A stretch of 64,000 nt of DNA from Acidiluteibacter sp963716125. Its GTDB lineage: Bacteria > Bacteroidota > Bacteroidia > Flavobacteriales_E > Vicingaceae. Positions within the stretch are counted from its first letter, which is position 1; every line of letters starts with the position of its first letter. Below the pieces are notes generated by a model, which saw only the letters and a program-made list of their open reading frames with translations, made no database searches and was not told the origin of the DNA. Below are positions 41,259 through 51,514 of the stretch, one piece after another. The translations under genes and the position numbers were made by a program. The stretch spans positions 1,426,001 to 1,490,000 of the forward strand of contig OY970294.1 of the NCBI GenBank assembly GCA_963716125.1, written 5' to 3'.

Positions 41259-43910
41259 ATGAAAAAAGCCTTAAAAATAACCGCTATCGTTGTGGTTTTA
41301 ATCATCGCAACTTTGATTGCTTTACCAATTATATTTAAAGATAGAATTATTGAGCAAGTAAAAATTGAAGCCAATAAAAATCTCAATGCAGAAATTGATT
41401 TTGGTGATTTTGATTTGAGTTTAATCAGAAGTTTTCCTAACTTTTATTTCGCTATTCAGGATATAAAAGTGGTTGGTAAAGATGAGTTTAAAGGACTTCC
41501 TTTGGCTCAGATTGGTGAGTTTGCCTTAACGGTAGATGTGATGAGTATTTTGAAAGGGGAAACTATTCGAGTTAAAAAAATCAAAGTGGATGAAGCTAAT
41601 TTATATGCAAAAGTTTTAGCAGACGGCAAAGCCAATTGGGATATTGTGAAATCTGATACTACTGAAATTGAAGATGCTGCAGCAGATACTGCTTCTTCTT
41701 TTCAATTGGATTTGCAAAAACTAGAAATTTCCAATTCAAATATCATTTATGAAGATGCTACTTTTCCAATGATGGCAGAGATGGAAAATATAAATCTAAA
41801 CTTAAGTGGAGATTTTACAGCTGATGTAACAACGTTAGATTTAAAAGGTGATATTGATAAAATATCTGTTGATTATGATGGAATTAAATATCTTAATCAA
41901 GTTAAACTGAATACAGATATGGCTATTGAAGCTGATTTACTCAATTCAAAATATACTTTAAACGACGCTGATATTTCATTAAATGCGTTAAACCTTGTGA
42001 TTAATGGTTGGTTAACTAGTTTGGAAGATAGCCAAGAAATGGATTTAACTTTTGCATTGAAAGAAACGAGCTTAAAATCTATAATTTCATTGATTCCTGC
42101 TGAATTTGCTAAAGATTTAGATGGAATAAAGACTGAAGGCGATGTGAAACTTGCTGCTTTTGTAAAAGGTGTTTATGAAGGTGAATCTTATCCTGCCTTT
42201 GGACTAGATTTAATGGTAAATAATGGAAAATTCTCCTATGCTGACTTGCCTGAATCAATTAAGGATATCGCTATTGATGCAAAAGTTAAAAGTAAAGGTG
42301 GAGACTTAGATAATACTATTATTGATGTCAATAAATTTCATTTTTCAATGGCGAACAACCCTTTCGATTTATCAGCTCACATTGAAAATCCTATGACAGA
42401 TCCTTTAATAAATGCTAAAGCTAAGGGTATGATTATTTTAGACAATGTGAAACAGCTAATACCCTTAGAAAAAGAGGAAGCCATCAGTGGAACTATCAAT
42501 ATGGATATCGCATTAAATGGTAGAGTATCCTCTTTAGAAAATGGACAATATGAAAAGTTTGACGCTAAAGGAATGATTGTAGTTGATAATTTGATTTATA
42601 CAACTAATGCTACAGATTATCCAATTAAAGTCAATAAAGCAGATTTAACTTTTAATCCTCAAACGGCGGACTTAAAACAGTTGGATGTTGTATTAGGTCA
42701 ATCAGATATTGCAATGAATGGTAGTTTGAGTAATTTTTTGGGTTATGCCTTATCAGATAAGCAAACCTTAAAAGGAACCATCAATTTAAATTCTAAAAAG
42801 TTAAATCTGACAGAATTAAGTGGTGGAGATGAAACGACAGACAATGAAACTTCTACTGATAGTGCACCAATGGAAACGCTATTAATTCCTAAATATATGG
42901 ATATGACCTTAAATGTGAATGTAGGTCAAATGGTATATGATGATATTGATATGCGCAACTTTAAAGGAAGTGTAGGTATTCAAAATCAAAGGTTAAATAT
43001 GACAAATTTGGGAATGGATATTTTGGATGGTCAAGTTAAATTAAATGGATTTTATGAAACTACTGATACATTGAAACCTAAATTTGCAGTTGATATTGAT
43101 GCGAATAAATTGGACGTTACAAAAACCATTACCACCTTTACTAGCCTTGAGCAGATGATGCCAATTGCAAAGAAAGCAGTCGGGAAATATTCAACTTCAG
43201 TTAATGTAAATGGTGCTATGGATGCACAAATGAATCCTATTATAGAATCTATCAATGGAAAGGGTACATTGACGACTGACAATATAGAAATAAAAGGTTT
43301 TAAAGGACTGGAGAGAATTGCTGAAGTCTTAAAATATGACAAGCTAAAAGAAATGAAGTTGGAAGATGTGTTCTTTACTTTCAACATTGTATCAGGAGTA
43401 GTTTATGTTGATCCTTTTGATGTGAATTTGGGTGAAAGCAAGGTGACCATTGCCGGAAGTAATAAATTAGATCAAACGATAGATTATACTTTAAGTTTTG
43501 CAATTCCTAGAAAGGAGTTGGGCGGTCAAGCCAATCAAGTAATTGATAAAGCGATTGGTCAAATCAACCAAAAAGGGGCCAATGTAAGTATTGGTGAAAC
43601 AATCAATATTGATGTGAAAATGGTTGGCACTATGACCGATCCAAAAATTACAACTGATTATAAGAAAGCTGCTAGTAATGCTGTGAATGAAGTAAAAGAT
43701 CAAATAAAAGATGAGATCAATAAAAAGAAAGATGAAATAGAGCAAAAAGCTAGAGAAGAAGCGGATAGAATTAAAAAAGAAGCCGAAGATAAAGCAAAAG
43801 CAGAAGCTGATAGATTGAAAAAAGAAGCGGAAGAAAAAGCTAGAAAAGAGGCTGAAAAATTAAAAGAACAAGGAAAAGATAAGTTGAAAGATTTTCTTAA
43901 TAAGAAATAA
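41259..43910 (+). CDS. AsmA-like protein
   Basis: 883 residues with one N-terminal transmembrane helix (ITAIVVVLIIATLIALPIIF) and a long periplasmic beta-rich body. The AsmA pattern is seen in FGDFDLSLIRSFPNFYFAIQ and later repeats such as GTINLNSKKLNLTEL. The C-terminal ~70 residues (KDEIEQKAREEADRIKKE-type repeats) are a highly charged coiled coil. AsmA-like proteins bridge inner and outer membranes and are linked to lipid transfer. The protein lies directly upstream of the PorE-like gene. Confidence 0.85.
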   Translation: MKKALKITAIVVVLIIATLIALPIIFKDRIIEQVKIEANKNLNAEIDFGDFDLSLIRSFPNFYFAIQDIKVVGKDEFKGLPLAQIGEFALTVDVMSILKGETIRVKKIKVDEANLYAKVLADGKANWDIVKSDTTEIEDAAADTASSFQLDLQKLEISNSNIIYEDATFPMMAEMENINLNLSGDFTADVTTLDLKGDIDKISVDYDGIKYLNQVKLNTDMAIEADLLNSKYTLNDADISLNALNLVINGWLTSLEDSQEMDLTFALKETSLKSIISLIPAEFAKDLDGIKTEGDVKLAAFVKGVYEGESYPAFGLDLMVNNGKFSYADLPESIKDIAIDAKVKSKGGDLDNTIIDVNKFHFSMANNPFDLSAHIENPMTDPLINAKAKGMIILDNVKQLIPLEKEEAISGTINMDIALNGRVSSLENGQYEKFDAKGMIVVDNLIYTTNATDYPIKVNKADLTFNPQTADLKQLDVVLGQSDIAMNGSLSNFLGYALSDKQTLKGTINLNSKKLNLTELSGGDETTDNETSTDSAPMETLLIPKYMDMTLNVNVGQMVYDDIDMRNFKGSVGIQNQRLNMTNLGMDILDGQVKLNGFYETTDTLKPKFAVDIDANKLDVTKTITTFTSLEQMMPIAKKAVGKYSTSVNVNGAMDAQMNPIIESINGKGTLTTDNIEIKGFKGLERIAEVLKYDKLKEMKLEDVFFTFNIVSGVVYVDPFDVNLGESKVTIAGSNKLDQTIDYTLSFAIPRKELGGQANQVIDKAIGQINQKGANVSIGETINIDVKMVGTMTDPKITTDYKKAASNAVNEVKDQIKDEINKKKDEIEQKAREEADRIKKEAEDKAKAEADRLKKEAEEKARKEAEKLKEQGKDKLKDFLNKK

Positions 43911-43940
43911 TCATTCAACTAAAAAATGATGTATTATTAG

Positions 43941-45944
43941 ATGAAATTACCGATTTTTAAAATAACAAAGCTTTTTCTATTTGTTTCATTTTGTTGCTTT
44001 TACACTTTAGCTGTCACAGCGCAAGAATCTGAATGTCCTGAACCTAATAAGAAGGCGGATAAGCTTTTTGAAAAGGCTGCCCAGATGAAATTTAAAGGCA
44101 ATGAAGCCTATGGAAGTCTAGTGGAAGCTACGAAAGAGGATGATGAATTTGTGGATGCCTTCTACGTTCTTGCAGATATTAATATGCAGAAATATAAGAA
44201 TGATCCTTTGCGTTATGAGCAGAATGGGAATACTGCTATGAAATATTATGCTTCTGCTATTCAGGCTTGTCCTGCTTTTCGAAATTATGAAGTACAGTAT
44301 ATTTTAGGTAAATATTATTTTGATAGAAGAAAATTGGACGATGCCAAACCACTATTAGAAAGATATATTGCGAATGTAGATCCCAATAAGAGAAATGAAT
44401 TACCATCAGCCGAACAAAAACTAAAAATCATTACTGATTATCAAAAATTATTGTCGGAAAAAGTACCTTTTAATCCTGTAAAGTTAGAAGGTCCAAGTAC
44501 TACTGATGATGAGTATTTACCGATGTTGTCTCCTGATAATCAATATCTATTTTTTACGCGTAAAAGTGAAATCAATGATAGAAATAGTGCTTTTGGACCA
44601 AAAGTGAGAGAATTACTGACGGAAGCTAATAAAGTTTCAGCAACTTCATTTAGTGGAGGCAAGGCATTATCTGCTCCTTTTAATCAAGGAGAATTTCAAG
44701 GTGGAAGCTGTATGTCTGTGGATAATAAAATGATGTTTGTTACGGTAGTTCAAATGGTAAATAACAAAGGTAGGGGATATCCAAATGGAGATATTTATTT
44801 CACTGAATTAGTCGATGGAGAATGGACAGAACTAAAAAGTGTAGGTGATAATATTAATTCTAGTGACACGTGGGAAGGTCAGCCGAGTATATCTGCTGAT
44901 AATAAAACACTTTATTTTGCAAGTGCTAGAGGAACTGATACCTATGGATTGATGGATATTTATAAATCTCAAAGACAGTCAGATGGTTCATGGTCAGCGC
45001 CCATAAATTTAGGTGATAAAATTAATACGACTGGCAATGATAAATCTCCATTCGTGCATTCTGATTCTTATACGTTATATTTTTCATCAGATGGACATTT
45101 AGGAGTAGGAGGGTTTGATATATTTTATGCAAAAATGAATCAAAATGGTGATTTTGATGAACCAAAAAATATTGGATATCCGATCAATACAGAGGAAGAT
45201 GAACACGGTTTTATTGTAAGTACAGATGGAAATTATGGTTATTTTTCGTCCAATATGGATGGAAAAGACTTGAATATTTATTCTTTTGAATTGTATAAAG
45301 AAGCTCGACCTGAAAAAGTGGTATTTGTTACCGGTAAAATAAGTAGTAAAAATGCTGATGCGGCTAAAGGTATGACGATTGAATTAAAGAACACTAAAAC
45401 CAATCAAATTACGGAAGGTGTGGTAGATGAAAATACAGGTGAATATGTTGCAGTAATTGCAGCTAGTGATAAAGAACCGGTAATGATGATGGCAAAAAAG
45501 AATGGTTATGCATTTACATCTCAGTATATTAATTCAGATAAAGATGTGATAGGAAGACCAATGCAAATGGAAGAATTGGTAGTTAACCCAATAGAAGAAG
45601 GTCAAACCTATCAAATTAATGATATTAAGTTTGATACGGATTCTTATGATTTAAGTGAACAAATAATGACCATTTTAGATGAGTTTATAGATTTTTTAGA
45701 CCAAAATCCAACAGTTAAAGTGGCTATACAAGGGCATACAGATAACAAAGGTGACCAACAAAAGAACTTAATCTTATCTGAAAATCGAGCAAAAGCGGTA
45801 AATGACTATTTGATTTTGGAGGGTATAAGCCCTTCTAGAATGTCTTTTAAAGGTTATGGTTCTTCTAAGCCATTAGTTTCTAATGATACAGAATTAGGTA
45901 GAGCTAAAAATAGAAGAACTGAATTTGAAATACTATCGAAATAA
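43941..45944 (+). CDS. PorE-like OmpA-family protein (T9SS component)
   Basis: 667 residues with signal peptide (1-27). The order of domains is a TPR-like N-terminal part (about 30-170), a WD40/PD40 propeller with repeated DNQYLFFTRKS, NKTLYFASARG and DSYTLYFSSDG blades, a carboxypeptidase-regulatory-like domain (about 460-550) and an OmpA C-terminal peptidoglycan-binding domain (VAIQGHTDNKGDQQKNLILS). This layout is that described for PorE, which anchors the T9SS to peptidoglycan. A related OmpA/PD40 protein not involved in T9SS remains possible. Confidence 0.85.
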   Translation: MKLPIFKITKLFLFVSFCCFYTLAVTAQESECPEPNKKADKLFEKAAQMKFKGNEAYGSLVEATKEDDEFVDAFYVLADINMQKYKNDPLRYEQNGNTAMKYYASAIQACPAFRNYEVQYILGKYYFDRRKLDDAKPLLERYIANVDPNKRNELPSAEQKLKIITDYQKLLSEKVPFNPVKLEGPSTTDDEYLPMLSPDNQYLFFTRKSEINDRNSAFGPKVRELLTEANKVSATSFSGGKALSAPFNQGEFQGGSCMSVDNKMMFVTVVQMVNNKGRGYPNGDIYFTELVDGEWTELKSVGDNINSSDTWEGQPSISADNKTLYFASARGTDTYGLMDIYKSQRQSDGSWSAPINLGDKINTTGNDKSPFVHSDSYTLYFSSDGHLGVGGFDIFYAKMNQNGDFDEPKNIGYPINTEEDEHGFIVSTDGNYGYFSSNMDGKDLNIYSFELYKEARPEKVVFVTGKISSKNADAAKGMTIELKNTKTNQITEGVVDENTGEYVAVIAASDKEPVMMMAKKNGYAFTSQYINSDKDVIGRPMQMEELVVNPIEEGQTYQINDIKFDTDSYDLSEQIMTILDEFIDFLDQNPTVKVAIQGHTDNKGDQQKNLILSENRAKAVNDYLILEGISPSRMSFKGYGSSKPLVSNDTELGRAKNRRTEFEILSK

Positions 45945-45984
45945 GCAAAAGTGTATATTTGAAAAAAAATACAAACTAACTAAA

Positions 45985-46503
45985 ATGAAAAAATTACATT
46001 TTGCATTAATTGGAGCATCAATTTTAATGGCTTGTAGCCAACCACAAAAAAGCGGTGATGAAATAAATGATCCATCTGCTGATACTTTAATAACAGAAAA
46101 AGTAGATAGCAATGAAACCAATATTTTTGGTGAAACTATTAGTCCTGAAGGCGCTATGACAGTTGCAGACATGCAAGCTGCTTTAGTAGGAAAAGATTCA
46201 GTTGAAATGAAAGTAAAAGCTGTTGTAACAGATGTGTGTGCTAAGAAAGGCTGTTGGATGAAATTAGCAGTAAATGACAGTACAGATATGAGAATTACTT
46301 TTAAAGATTATGGATTTTTTGTTCCGAAAGATATTAGCGGAAAAGAAGTGATAATGGAAGGTGTAGCAAAAAGAGAAGTAACATCAGTAGCTGATTTAAA
46401 ACACTTCGCTGAAGATGGTGGTAAAACTCCTGAAGAAATTGCAAAAATTACTGAGCCAGAAGAAGCTATTACTTTTGAAGCAGTAGGTGTTATAATTTTG
46501 TAG
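45985..46503 (+). CDS. DUF4920 lipoprotein
   Basis: 172 residues from the ATG at 45985; the signal MKKLHFALIGASILMACSQ ends in lipobox LMAC, so the longer upstream start at 45925, which overlaps porE-like, is rejected. The DUF4920 part shows VTDVCAKKGCWMKLAVNDST, with two conserved cysteines that could bind a metal, and a beta-barrel-like end. Probably an outer-membrane or periplasmic lipoprotein, function unknown. A strong terminator follows. Confidence 0.85.
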   Translation: MKKLHFALIGASILMACSQPQKSGDEINDPSADTLITEKVDSNETNIFGETISPEGAMTVADMQAALVGKDSVEMKVKAVVTDVCAKKGCWMKLAVNDSTDMRITFKDYGFFVPKDISGKEVIMEGVAKREVTSVADLKHFAEDGGKTPEEIAKITEPEEAITFEAVGVIIL

Positions 46504-46521
46504 GAAGAAAATTTAATTTAT

Positions 46522-46560
46522 AAAAATACCCTTCAATTTAAATTGAAGGGTATTTTTTTT
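46522..46560 (+). terminator. Bidirectional rho-independent terminator
   Basis: AAATACCCTTCAATTT (46524-46539) pairs perfectly with 46540-46555, followed by T8. It ends the DUF4920 transcript and, on the other strand, the pseudogene at 46580. Confidence 0.9.
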
Positions 46561-46579
46561 TCTACTTATTTCTGAAAAC

Positions 46580-47565
46580 TTATTTCTTTATAAACTTGCC
46601 AACCGCTTTACCGTCTTTAGTTAAAGCTTCTATAAAGTAAGTTCCGTTTTTCAATTCGCTAACTGTAATTTGATTTGAATAAGATGGACTTACCACTAAT
46701 TTTCCATTCAAATCGTAGATATTTACAAAAGGACTAATCAAATCATTTTTATTGATTTCTAAATTGATAAAATCAATGGCAGGATTAGGGTAAACATTTA
46801 ATTGAATAGTTGAATTTACTAATTCATCTATTGAAACTGTTCCACCCTTTATAAATCGATAAATTGTTCCGTTTGGCGGTGTTCCATTAACAAAAGTAAA
46901 ACCAGTATCAGCAATAGCAGTTGGATTAGCTGCATTTCCCGTTAAATAGATAGATTTGGTATTGTAATTGCCATTCATTAAATTTAAAATTGAAGATAAA
47001 GAATGTCCTGAACCTACGCCCGTATAATAGAATAAGCTCGGTTGGGAAACACTATTTGAACCAAAATGAAGTTCAATATTATCACTATTTTCATACATCC
47101 AAACTTGGTAGTTTACAAAATCTGTTGAAATGCCATTGTCATCTAGGTCCTCATAGAAGCCTGCATTTTTATATTCTAACTTAAAAATACGAGTTCCAAG
47201 AGTACCTTTCAATTTATAGGAAATGGGGGATAGTGAACCACTAACAGTATCGCCTCTGTCAATTAATTTTGCTAAATATGCAGCTAAATAAGTATTTGGG
47301 TTGGATGAAATGGCTTGGAAAAAGAAAACATACCACCATCACCAGATTCTGTATATAAGGTATCATAACTATATCCATAAACACCTATTGAAAAACCAAT
47401 AGGAATTTTGTATTCAGGATCGTCCCATATTTCTGAATTATTGACAGATGTAGTTCCCGTTAAATTAGTATAAGTTCCTGTAGTTTTTTGAAAGCCGTAG
47501 GTTTAAGCATTTGTAGAGGAAGCTGCAAAAAGTGCTATTGCAATTAATTGTAATTTAGTCTTCAT
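46580..47565 (-). pseudogene. T9SS-exported protein, broken by a stop and a frameshift
   Basis: The start at 47565 gives MKTKLQLIAIALFAASSTNA, a signal peptide ending where Gln would be expected, but codon 21 is TAA (47503-47505), one base from CAA. The frame continues TYGFQKTTGTYTNLTGTTSV until a one-base shift near the T run at about 47316, after which QAISSNPNTYLAAYLAKLI and a T9SS sorting domain (NVYPNPAIDFINLEI, then FIKK) follow. A beta-sandwich cell-surface protein seems likely, but its function is unknown. Two lesions indicate a true pseudogene. Confidence 0.75.
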
Positions 47566-47587
47566 AATCTTAAAGTGTCTTACAATA

Positions 47588-48544
47588 TTAATCAATTTTA
47601 TAATCACTAAAATTAAATCCATTTAATAGAGATTTAATATCCATGGCTTTTTTACCTTCTATCTGTATGTTTTTTAAATGAATAAATCCATCTACAACAC
47701 TGACTTTCGCATAAGTTTTATCATCACTAATTATGTCTCCTAAAGCATGAGCATGCTTTTCAATTTCTTTTTCAGCACTTAAAATTTTAAAAATGAGTTG
47801 CTTGTCATTTTTAATAGATTTTAAGGTGCTCCAAGCAGCTGGATAAGGACTTAAACCTCTTATAAAATTGTGAATTTGATCAATTGGTTGACTCCAATCA
47901 ATTTTACAGTCTTCTTTAAAAATTTTAGGTGCATGTTTTATATCCTTTGAAATATTTTGGGATTGTGGTTGACTGCTGCCATCTTCTAACTTTTTGACAG
48001 TTTCGACAACTAATTCTGCACCAACATTCATTAGTTCATCATGCAATTCTCCAGCTGTCATATTTTCAGAAATATTCACTTTTTTTTGCTCTAAAATGTC
48101 GCCTGTATCTATTTCATGTTTTAATAAAAATGTAGAAACGCCACTTTCCTTTTCTCCATTGATAATTGCCCAATTGATAGGAGCTGCTCCTCTGTATTGA
48201 GGTAATAATGATGCATGTAAATTCATGGTTCCCATTTCAGGCATTGCCCAAACCATTTCAGGGAGCATTCTAAAAGCCACTACTATTTGGAAATTGGCAT
48301 TTAAACTTCTCAATTCTTCAATAAAATCAGGATTTTTTAGATTGGTTGGCTGTAAGGTATTTAATCCTTGTTCATCTGCAAACTTTTTTACAGCCGACTG
48401 CATTATTTTTTGACCTCTACCAGCTGCTTTATCAGGGGCAGTAATGACACCAACGATTTCATAATTATTTTCTATCAATTTCTTTAATGGAGCTACTGCA
48501 AAATCAGGAGTTCCCATATAGACTATTCTAAGTTTTTTTTTCAT
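47588..48544 (-). CDS. fmt: Methionyl-tRNA formyltransferase
   Basis: 318 residues. RIVYMGTPDFAVAPLKKLI begins the formyl-transferase domain, MNLHASLLPQYRGAAPINWA is the signature with the catalytic His, and STFLLKHEIDTGDIL contains the catalytic Asp. The C-terminal OB-like domain (about 205-318) is present. The enzyme formylates initiator Met-tRNA with 10-formyl-THF. It lies one base from the MATE gene upstream. Confidence 0.96.
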   Translation of the reverse strand: MKKKLRIVYMGTPDFAVAPLKKLIENNYEIVGVITAPDKAAGRGQKIMQSAVKKFADEQGLNTLQPTNLKNPDFIEELRSLNANFQIVVAFRMLPEMVWAMPEMGTMNLHASLLPQYRGAAPINWAIINGEKESGVSTFLLKHEIDTGDILEQKKVNISENMTAGELHDELMNVGAELVVETVKKLEDGSSQPQSQNISKDIKHAPKIFKEDCKIDWSQPIDQIHNFIRGLSPYPAAWSTLKSIKNDKQLIFKILSAEKEIEKHAHALGDIISDDKTYAKVSVVDGFIHLKNIQIEGKKAMDIKSLLNGFNFSDYKID

Positions 48545-48545
48545 T

Positions 48546-49889
48546 TTAAATTATTTTTTTCTGCCAATTGTATTTCCATAAATACAAAAAGGACAATATT
48601 CCCATTCCACCAAAATAGAAAAATTCTGAACACCAAACCGTAGCAATAGGGAATTCATACTTAACACCTATTAAATATGCAGCATACAAATAAACAGCTA
48701 TAGTACTTATTTCAATGATTAATGAATGTGTTGTATTTCCTGTACCTGTTACTGCGCTAAATAAAATTACGGAAATACTAAATACAAACATGCTTGCGCT
48801 AATCACATGCAAAACAGGAATGCTGTCTTGAATCAATGCCATATCTGACGTGTAAATCGATAGAATTTCAATAGGGAAGAAGAGATTGATTTGAAGCATT
48901 ATAAAAGTGCAAATAATGCACAATAAAATGATGTTTCTGACTAATTTATTGACATATTTAATGCCACCTTCACCAATTAAATTAGAGACTAAAGAACTTG
49001 TGGCTGAACTAAAGCCAAAAAGTGGAATCATCAAAACCATATAAATACTTCTGATGATATGTGATATGGCTAAATCTCTTTCTCCCATTTGTTCTATGAT
49101 TAAAAAGAAAATAAACCAAGAACTTAAAGTAATGGTATTTTGAAGCATCAATGGGGATGAAATTTTAAAGGCACGTTTTAATATGCCGAAATCCAATGTT
49201 TTAAATTGGAATAAATGATATTTTTCAATATTTACAAAATAGAAAGTGTAAAAAATGAAAATCAGCATAGCTGAAGCTTCTGAAATTACGGATGCAATTG
49301 CTGCTCCTTCAATTCCTAATTCGGGAAAACCCCAATGTCCAAATATCAATACATAATCTAAGACGACATTGATAGCTGATTGTATTAGTGTTACAAAAAT
49401 TAAAACTTTAGTTTTTGTTATTCCCGTGTAAAATGCCATAAATAAGACATTTACATAAACAAATACAATTCCTATAGATCTGTAATTCAAATATGCAACT
49501 GCATTGTCGAGTATATTTTTAGATTGTGTGAATTGCTCTAAAAAGGCTCCCGACCCAAATCGTAACAGTAAAAACATGATAATTCCCATTGCTAAAACAG
49601 CAAAAAGACTCACATTGAATAATTTACCAATTTCATGAAATTTGCCTTCACCGTTTCGTCTGCCAATTAAGATTTGACAACCCACAGAAAAACCGAAGCC
49701 CAACATCACCATTACAAAATAGAAAATACCTGCATTCCCTGCAGCACCCAATTCTACTTGCCCTACATGTCCTAGAAAGGCAGTATCGGTTACGTTGACA
49801 ATATTTTGCGCAACATTGCTCAAAATGATAGGGAAGCTAACTAGCCAAATATTCTTGAATGATATGGTTTCTAAAGCTTTAATCGACAT
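48546..49889 (-). CDS. MATE family efflux transporter
   Basis: 447 residues, twelve transmembrane helices in two MatE repeats. The first repeat includes IILSNVAQNIVNVTDTAFLG and ELGAAGNAGIFYF; the second includes SSPLMLQNTITLSSWFIFF and FGFSSATSSLVSNLIGEGG. Substrates of MATE exporters are cations, drugs or metabolites with Na+ or H+ antiport; specificity unknown. It overlaps the methyltransferase gene by 11 bases. Confidence 0.9.
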   Translation of the reverse strand: MSIKALETISFKNIWLVSFPIILSNVAQNIVNVTDTAFLGHVGQVELGAAGNAGIFYFVMVMLGFGFSVGCQILIGRRNGEGKFHEIGKLFNVSLFAVLAMGIIMFLLLRFGSGAFLEQFTQSKNILDNAVAYLNYRSIGIVFVYVNVLFMAFYTGITKTKVLIFVTLIQSAINVVLDYVLIFGHWGFPELGIEGAAIASVISEASAMLIFIFYTFYFVNIEKYHLFQFKTLDFGILKRAFKISSPLMLQNTITLSSWFIFFLIIEQMGERDLAISHIIRSIYMVLMIPLFGFSSATSSLVSNLIGEGGIKYVNKLVRNIILLCIICTFIMLQINLFFPIEILSIYTSDMALIQDSIPVLHVISASMFVFSISVILFSAVTGTGNTTHSLIIEISTIAVYLYAAYLIGVKYEFPIATVWCSEFFYFGGMGILSFLYLWKYNWQKKII

Positions 49890-51081
49890 AAACTACCAAT
49901 CCTTTTAAATACGCACCTTCTGGATGAAAAATATTAACCGGATGATCTGCAGGTTGAGATAAATGCTCCATTACTCTCACATTACGTCCTGATTCTATAG
50001 CCGCAGCCATGATAGTACTGTAAAAAGTAGTTCTATCTACCACTTGGGAGCAAGAAAAAGTAAATAAAATACCACCTTTGTTGATCATTTTTAATGCTTT
50101 TACATTCAATCTTTTATATCCTTGAATAGCATTGTGCAAAGACTTTTTATTTTTTGCATAAGCGGGAGGATCTAATATAATGACATCGTACTTTTCCTCA
50201 CATTTATTCAAATAAGTAATGGTATCTTCGGTAATACTTTTGTGCTTTACTTTTTTATCAAAATTAATTTCTAAATTTCTCTCTGTTAATTCAATAGCTT
50301 TAGCTGAACTATCCAAAGAGTGCACTTCTTTAGCACCTGCTTTTAAGGCATAAATGGAGAATCCACCTGAATAGCAAAATGTATTGAGCAATTTTTTATT
50401 CGATACAAATTGCTGTAAAATTCTTCTATTTTCTCTTTGGTCAATAAAGAAACCCGTTTTTTGCCCACTTACCCAATCTATTTCAAATTCAATATCATTT
50501 TCAATGACAGTTTGTTTGCCTTCATGATTTCCAATAATATATTCGTTCTCAATTTCAAAAGAATATTCATTGGGCAAAGTTTCTTTACTTTTATCATAAA
50601 CTGCTTTAATTTTCCTATCTGATACTTTGATTATGGCTGCAGCGATTTCCTTTCTAATTAAATGCATCCCAATAGAATGAGCTTGATAGACTGCCACATC
50701 TTTATAAATATCTATAATTAAACCAGTAAATCCATCTCCTTCACCGTGAACTAATCGAAAAGTGTTCGTATGTTTTGAATCCCACAAACCAATCGCTTTG
50801 CGGTATTCAATTGCATTTTTAATTTTATTTTCCCAAAAGCTAGGAGTTGGTTCAATATCTTCAAAACTAAAAATCCGAACAGCAATAGAACCGTTGTGAA
50901 AATGTCCAAAAGCTAAAAAGTCTCCATGATGAGAAAGGACTTTTACAATTTCACCATCGTTTAAATCTGTTTGATTTTCATCAATTAAGACACGTTCAAT
51001 GGCCCCTGAAAAAATCCATGGATGTTTTCTGTTGATAGAAGCTTCTTTTTTAGGTTTTAAGGTGATAATTGGATAAGACAT
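49879..51081 (-). CDS. Class I rRNA methyltransferase, RlmI-like
   Basis: 400 residues. The N-terminal PUA-like domain (LKPKKEASINRKHPWIFSGA) binds RNA and the C-terminal Rossmann domain shows the SAM motif LLNTFCYSGGFSIYALKAGA and the catalytic DVIILDPPAYAKNKKSLHN. This is the RlmI/RlmK type, which methylates C5 of cytosine in 23S rRNA (C1962 in E. coli). It is the first gene of the methyltransferase-MATE-fmt operon. Confidence 0.92.
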   Translation of the reverse strand: MSYPIITLKPKKEASINRKHPWIFSGAIERVLIDENQTDLNDGEIVKVLSHHGDFLAFGHFHNGSIAVRIFSFEDIEPTPSFWENKIKNAIEYRKAIGLWDSKHTNTFRLVHGEGDGFTGLIIDIYKDVAVYQAHSIGMHLIRKEIAAAIIKVSDRKIKAVYDKSKETLPNEYSFEIENEYIIGNHEGKQTVIENDIEFEIDWVSGQKTGFFIDQRENRRILQQFVSNKKLLNTFCYSGGFSIYALKAGAKEVHSLDSSAKAIELTERNLEINFDKKVKHKSITEDTITYLNKCEEKYDVIILDPPAYAKNKKSLHNAIQGYKRLNVKALKMINKGGILFTFSCSQVVDRTTFYSTIMAAAIESGRNVRVMEHLSQPADHPVNIFHPEGAYLKGLVVYVD

Positions 51082-51444
51082 ACTATAAATTTACAAAAGG
51101 CGAAATTAACTAAAGCAAAAGAAATAAGAGAATATTTAGTTGTATTACGATTGGATGCTTTTAAATTTCCCTATTAAAATTCATTGCATCGAATAGTCTT
51201 TTTAATTATCGTTAAGTGTTCATCCTTTTCAATGATCATTTACGGTTTTTCATTTGAAACCGTCATTAACGGAATCTCCATTTTAAAAGTCATTGCGAGG
51301 AACGAAGCAATCTCAATAAGGGCGAGATTACTTCGCTCCACTGTGTTACACTCGAAATGACTTTAAATTGGAGAGTACTACCAATTAATATAAAGTGTAG
51401 AACGGTTATATCCCAAATGGATTAAAGTTCATAAATATTATTCT
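51082..51444. other. Non-coding gap upstream of the second island
   Basis: No gene is visible. It holds a short hairpin (ACGGTTT/AAACCGT near 51242-51263) and the large palindrome at 51275-51374. Confidence 0.6.
51275..51374. repeat. Large imperfect palindrome, REP-like
   Basis: TCTCCATTTTAAAAGTCATT, then GCGAGGAACGAAGCAATCTC, pairs imperfectly with GAGATTACTTCGCTCC... and AAATGACTTTAAATTGGAGA. The GAGGAACGAAGCAATCTC core is a motif I know as a frequent dispersed palindrome in Bacteroidota intergenic DNA. It would form a long stem in RNA or single-stranded DNA. Confidence 0.7.
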
Positions 51445-51514
51445 GACTAACGCTCAATTGAGCTATTAAAAATTAATTGAGATTTCTTAATATGGGGAAT
51501 GTGAAGTAACGCTT
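51445..51514 (-). repeat. attC-like end (E6) of the second island
   Basis: Minus strand reads AAGCGTTACTTCAC, a segment shared with E3 (its + strand begins AATTAATTGAGATTTC), then AATTGAGCGTTAGTCAGAAT. The last 14 bases equal those of E3 at 22612-22625. This is the outer boundary of the cassettes in this island. Confidence 0.5.

Noticed and set aside
19813..47505. Altered genetic code reading TAA as Gln
   Set aside because: Both cases are isolated; TAA is the normal final stop in many intact genes of the window and no other in-frame TAA occurs in core genes.
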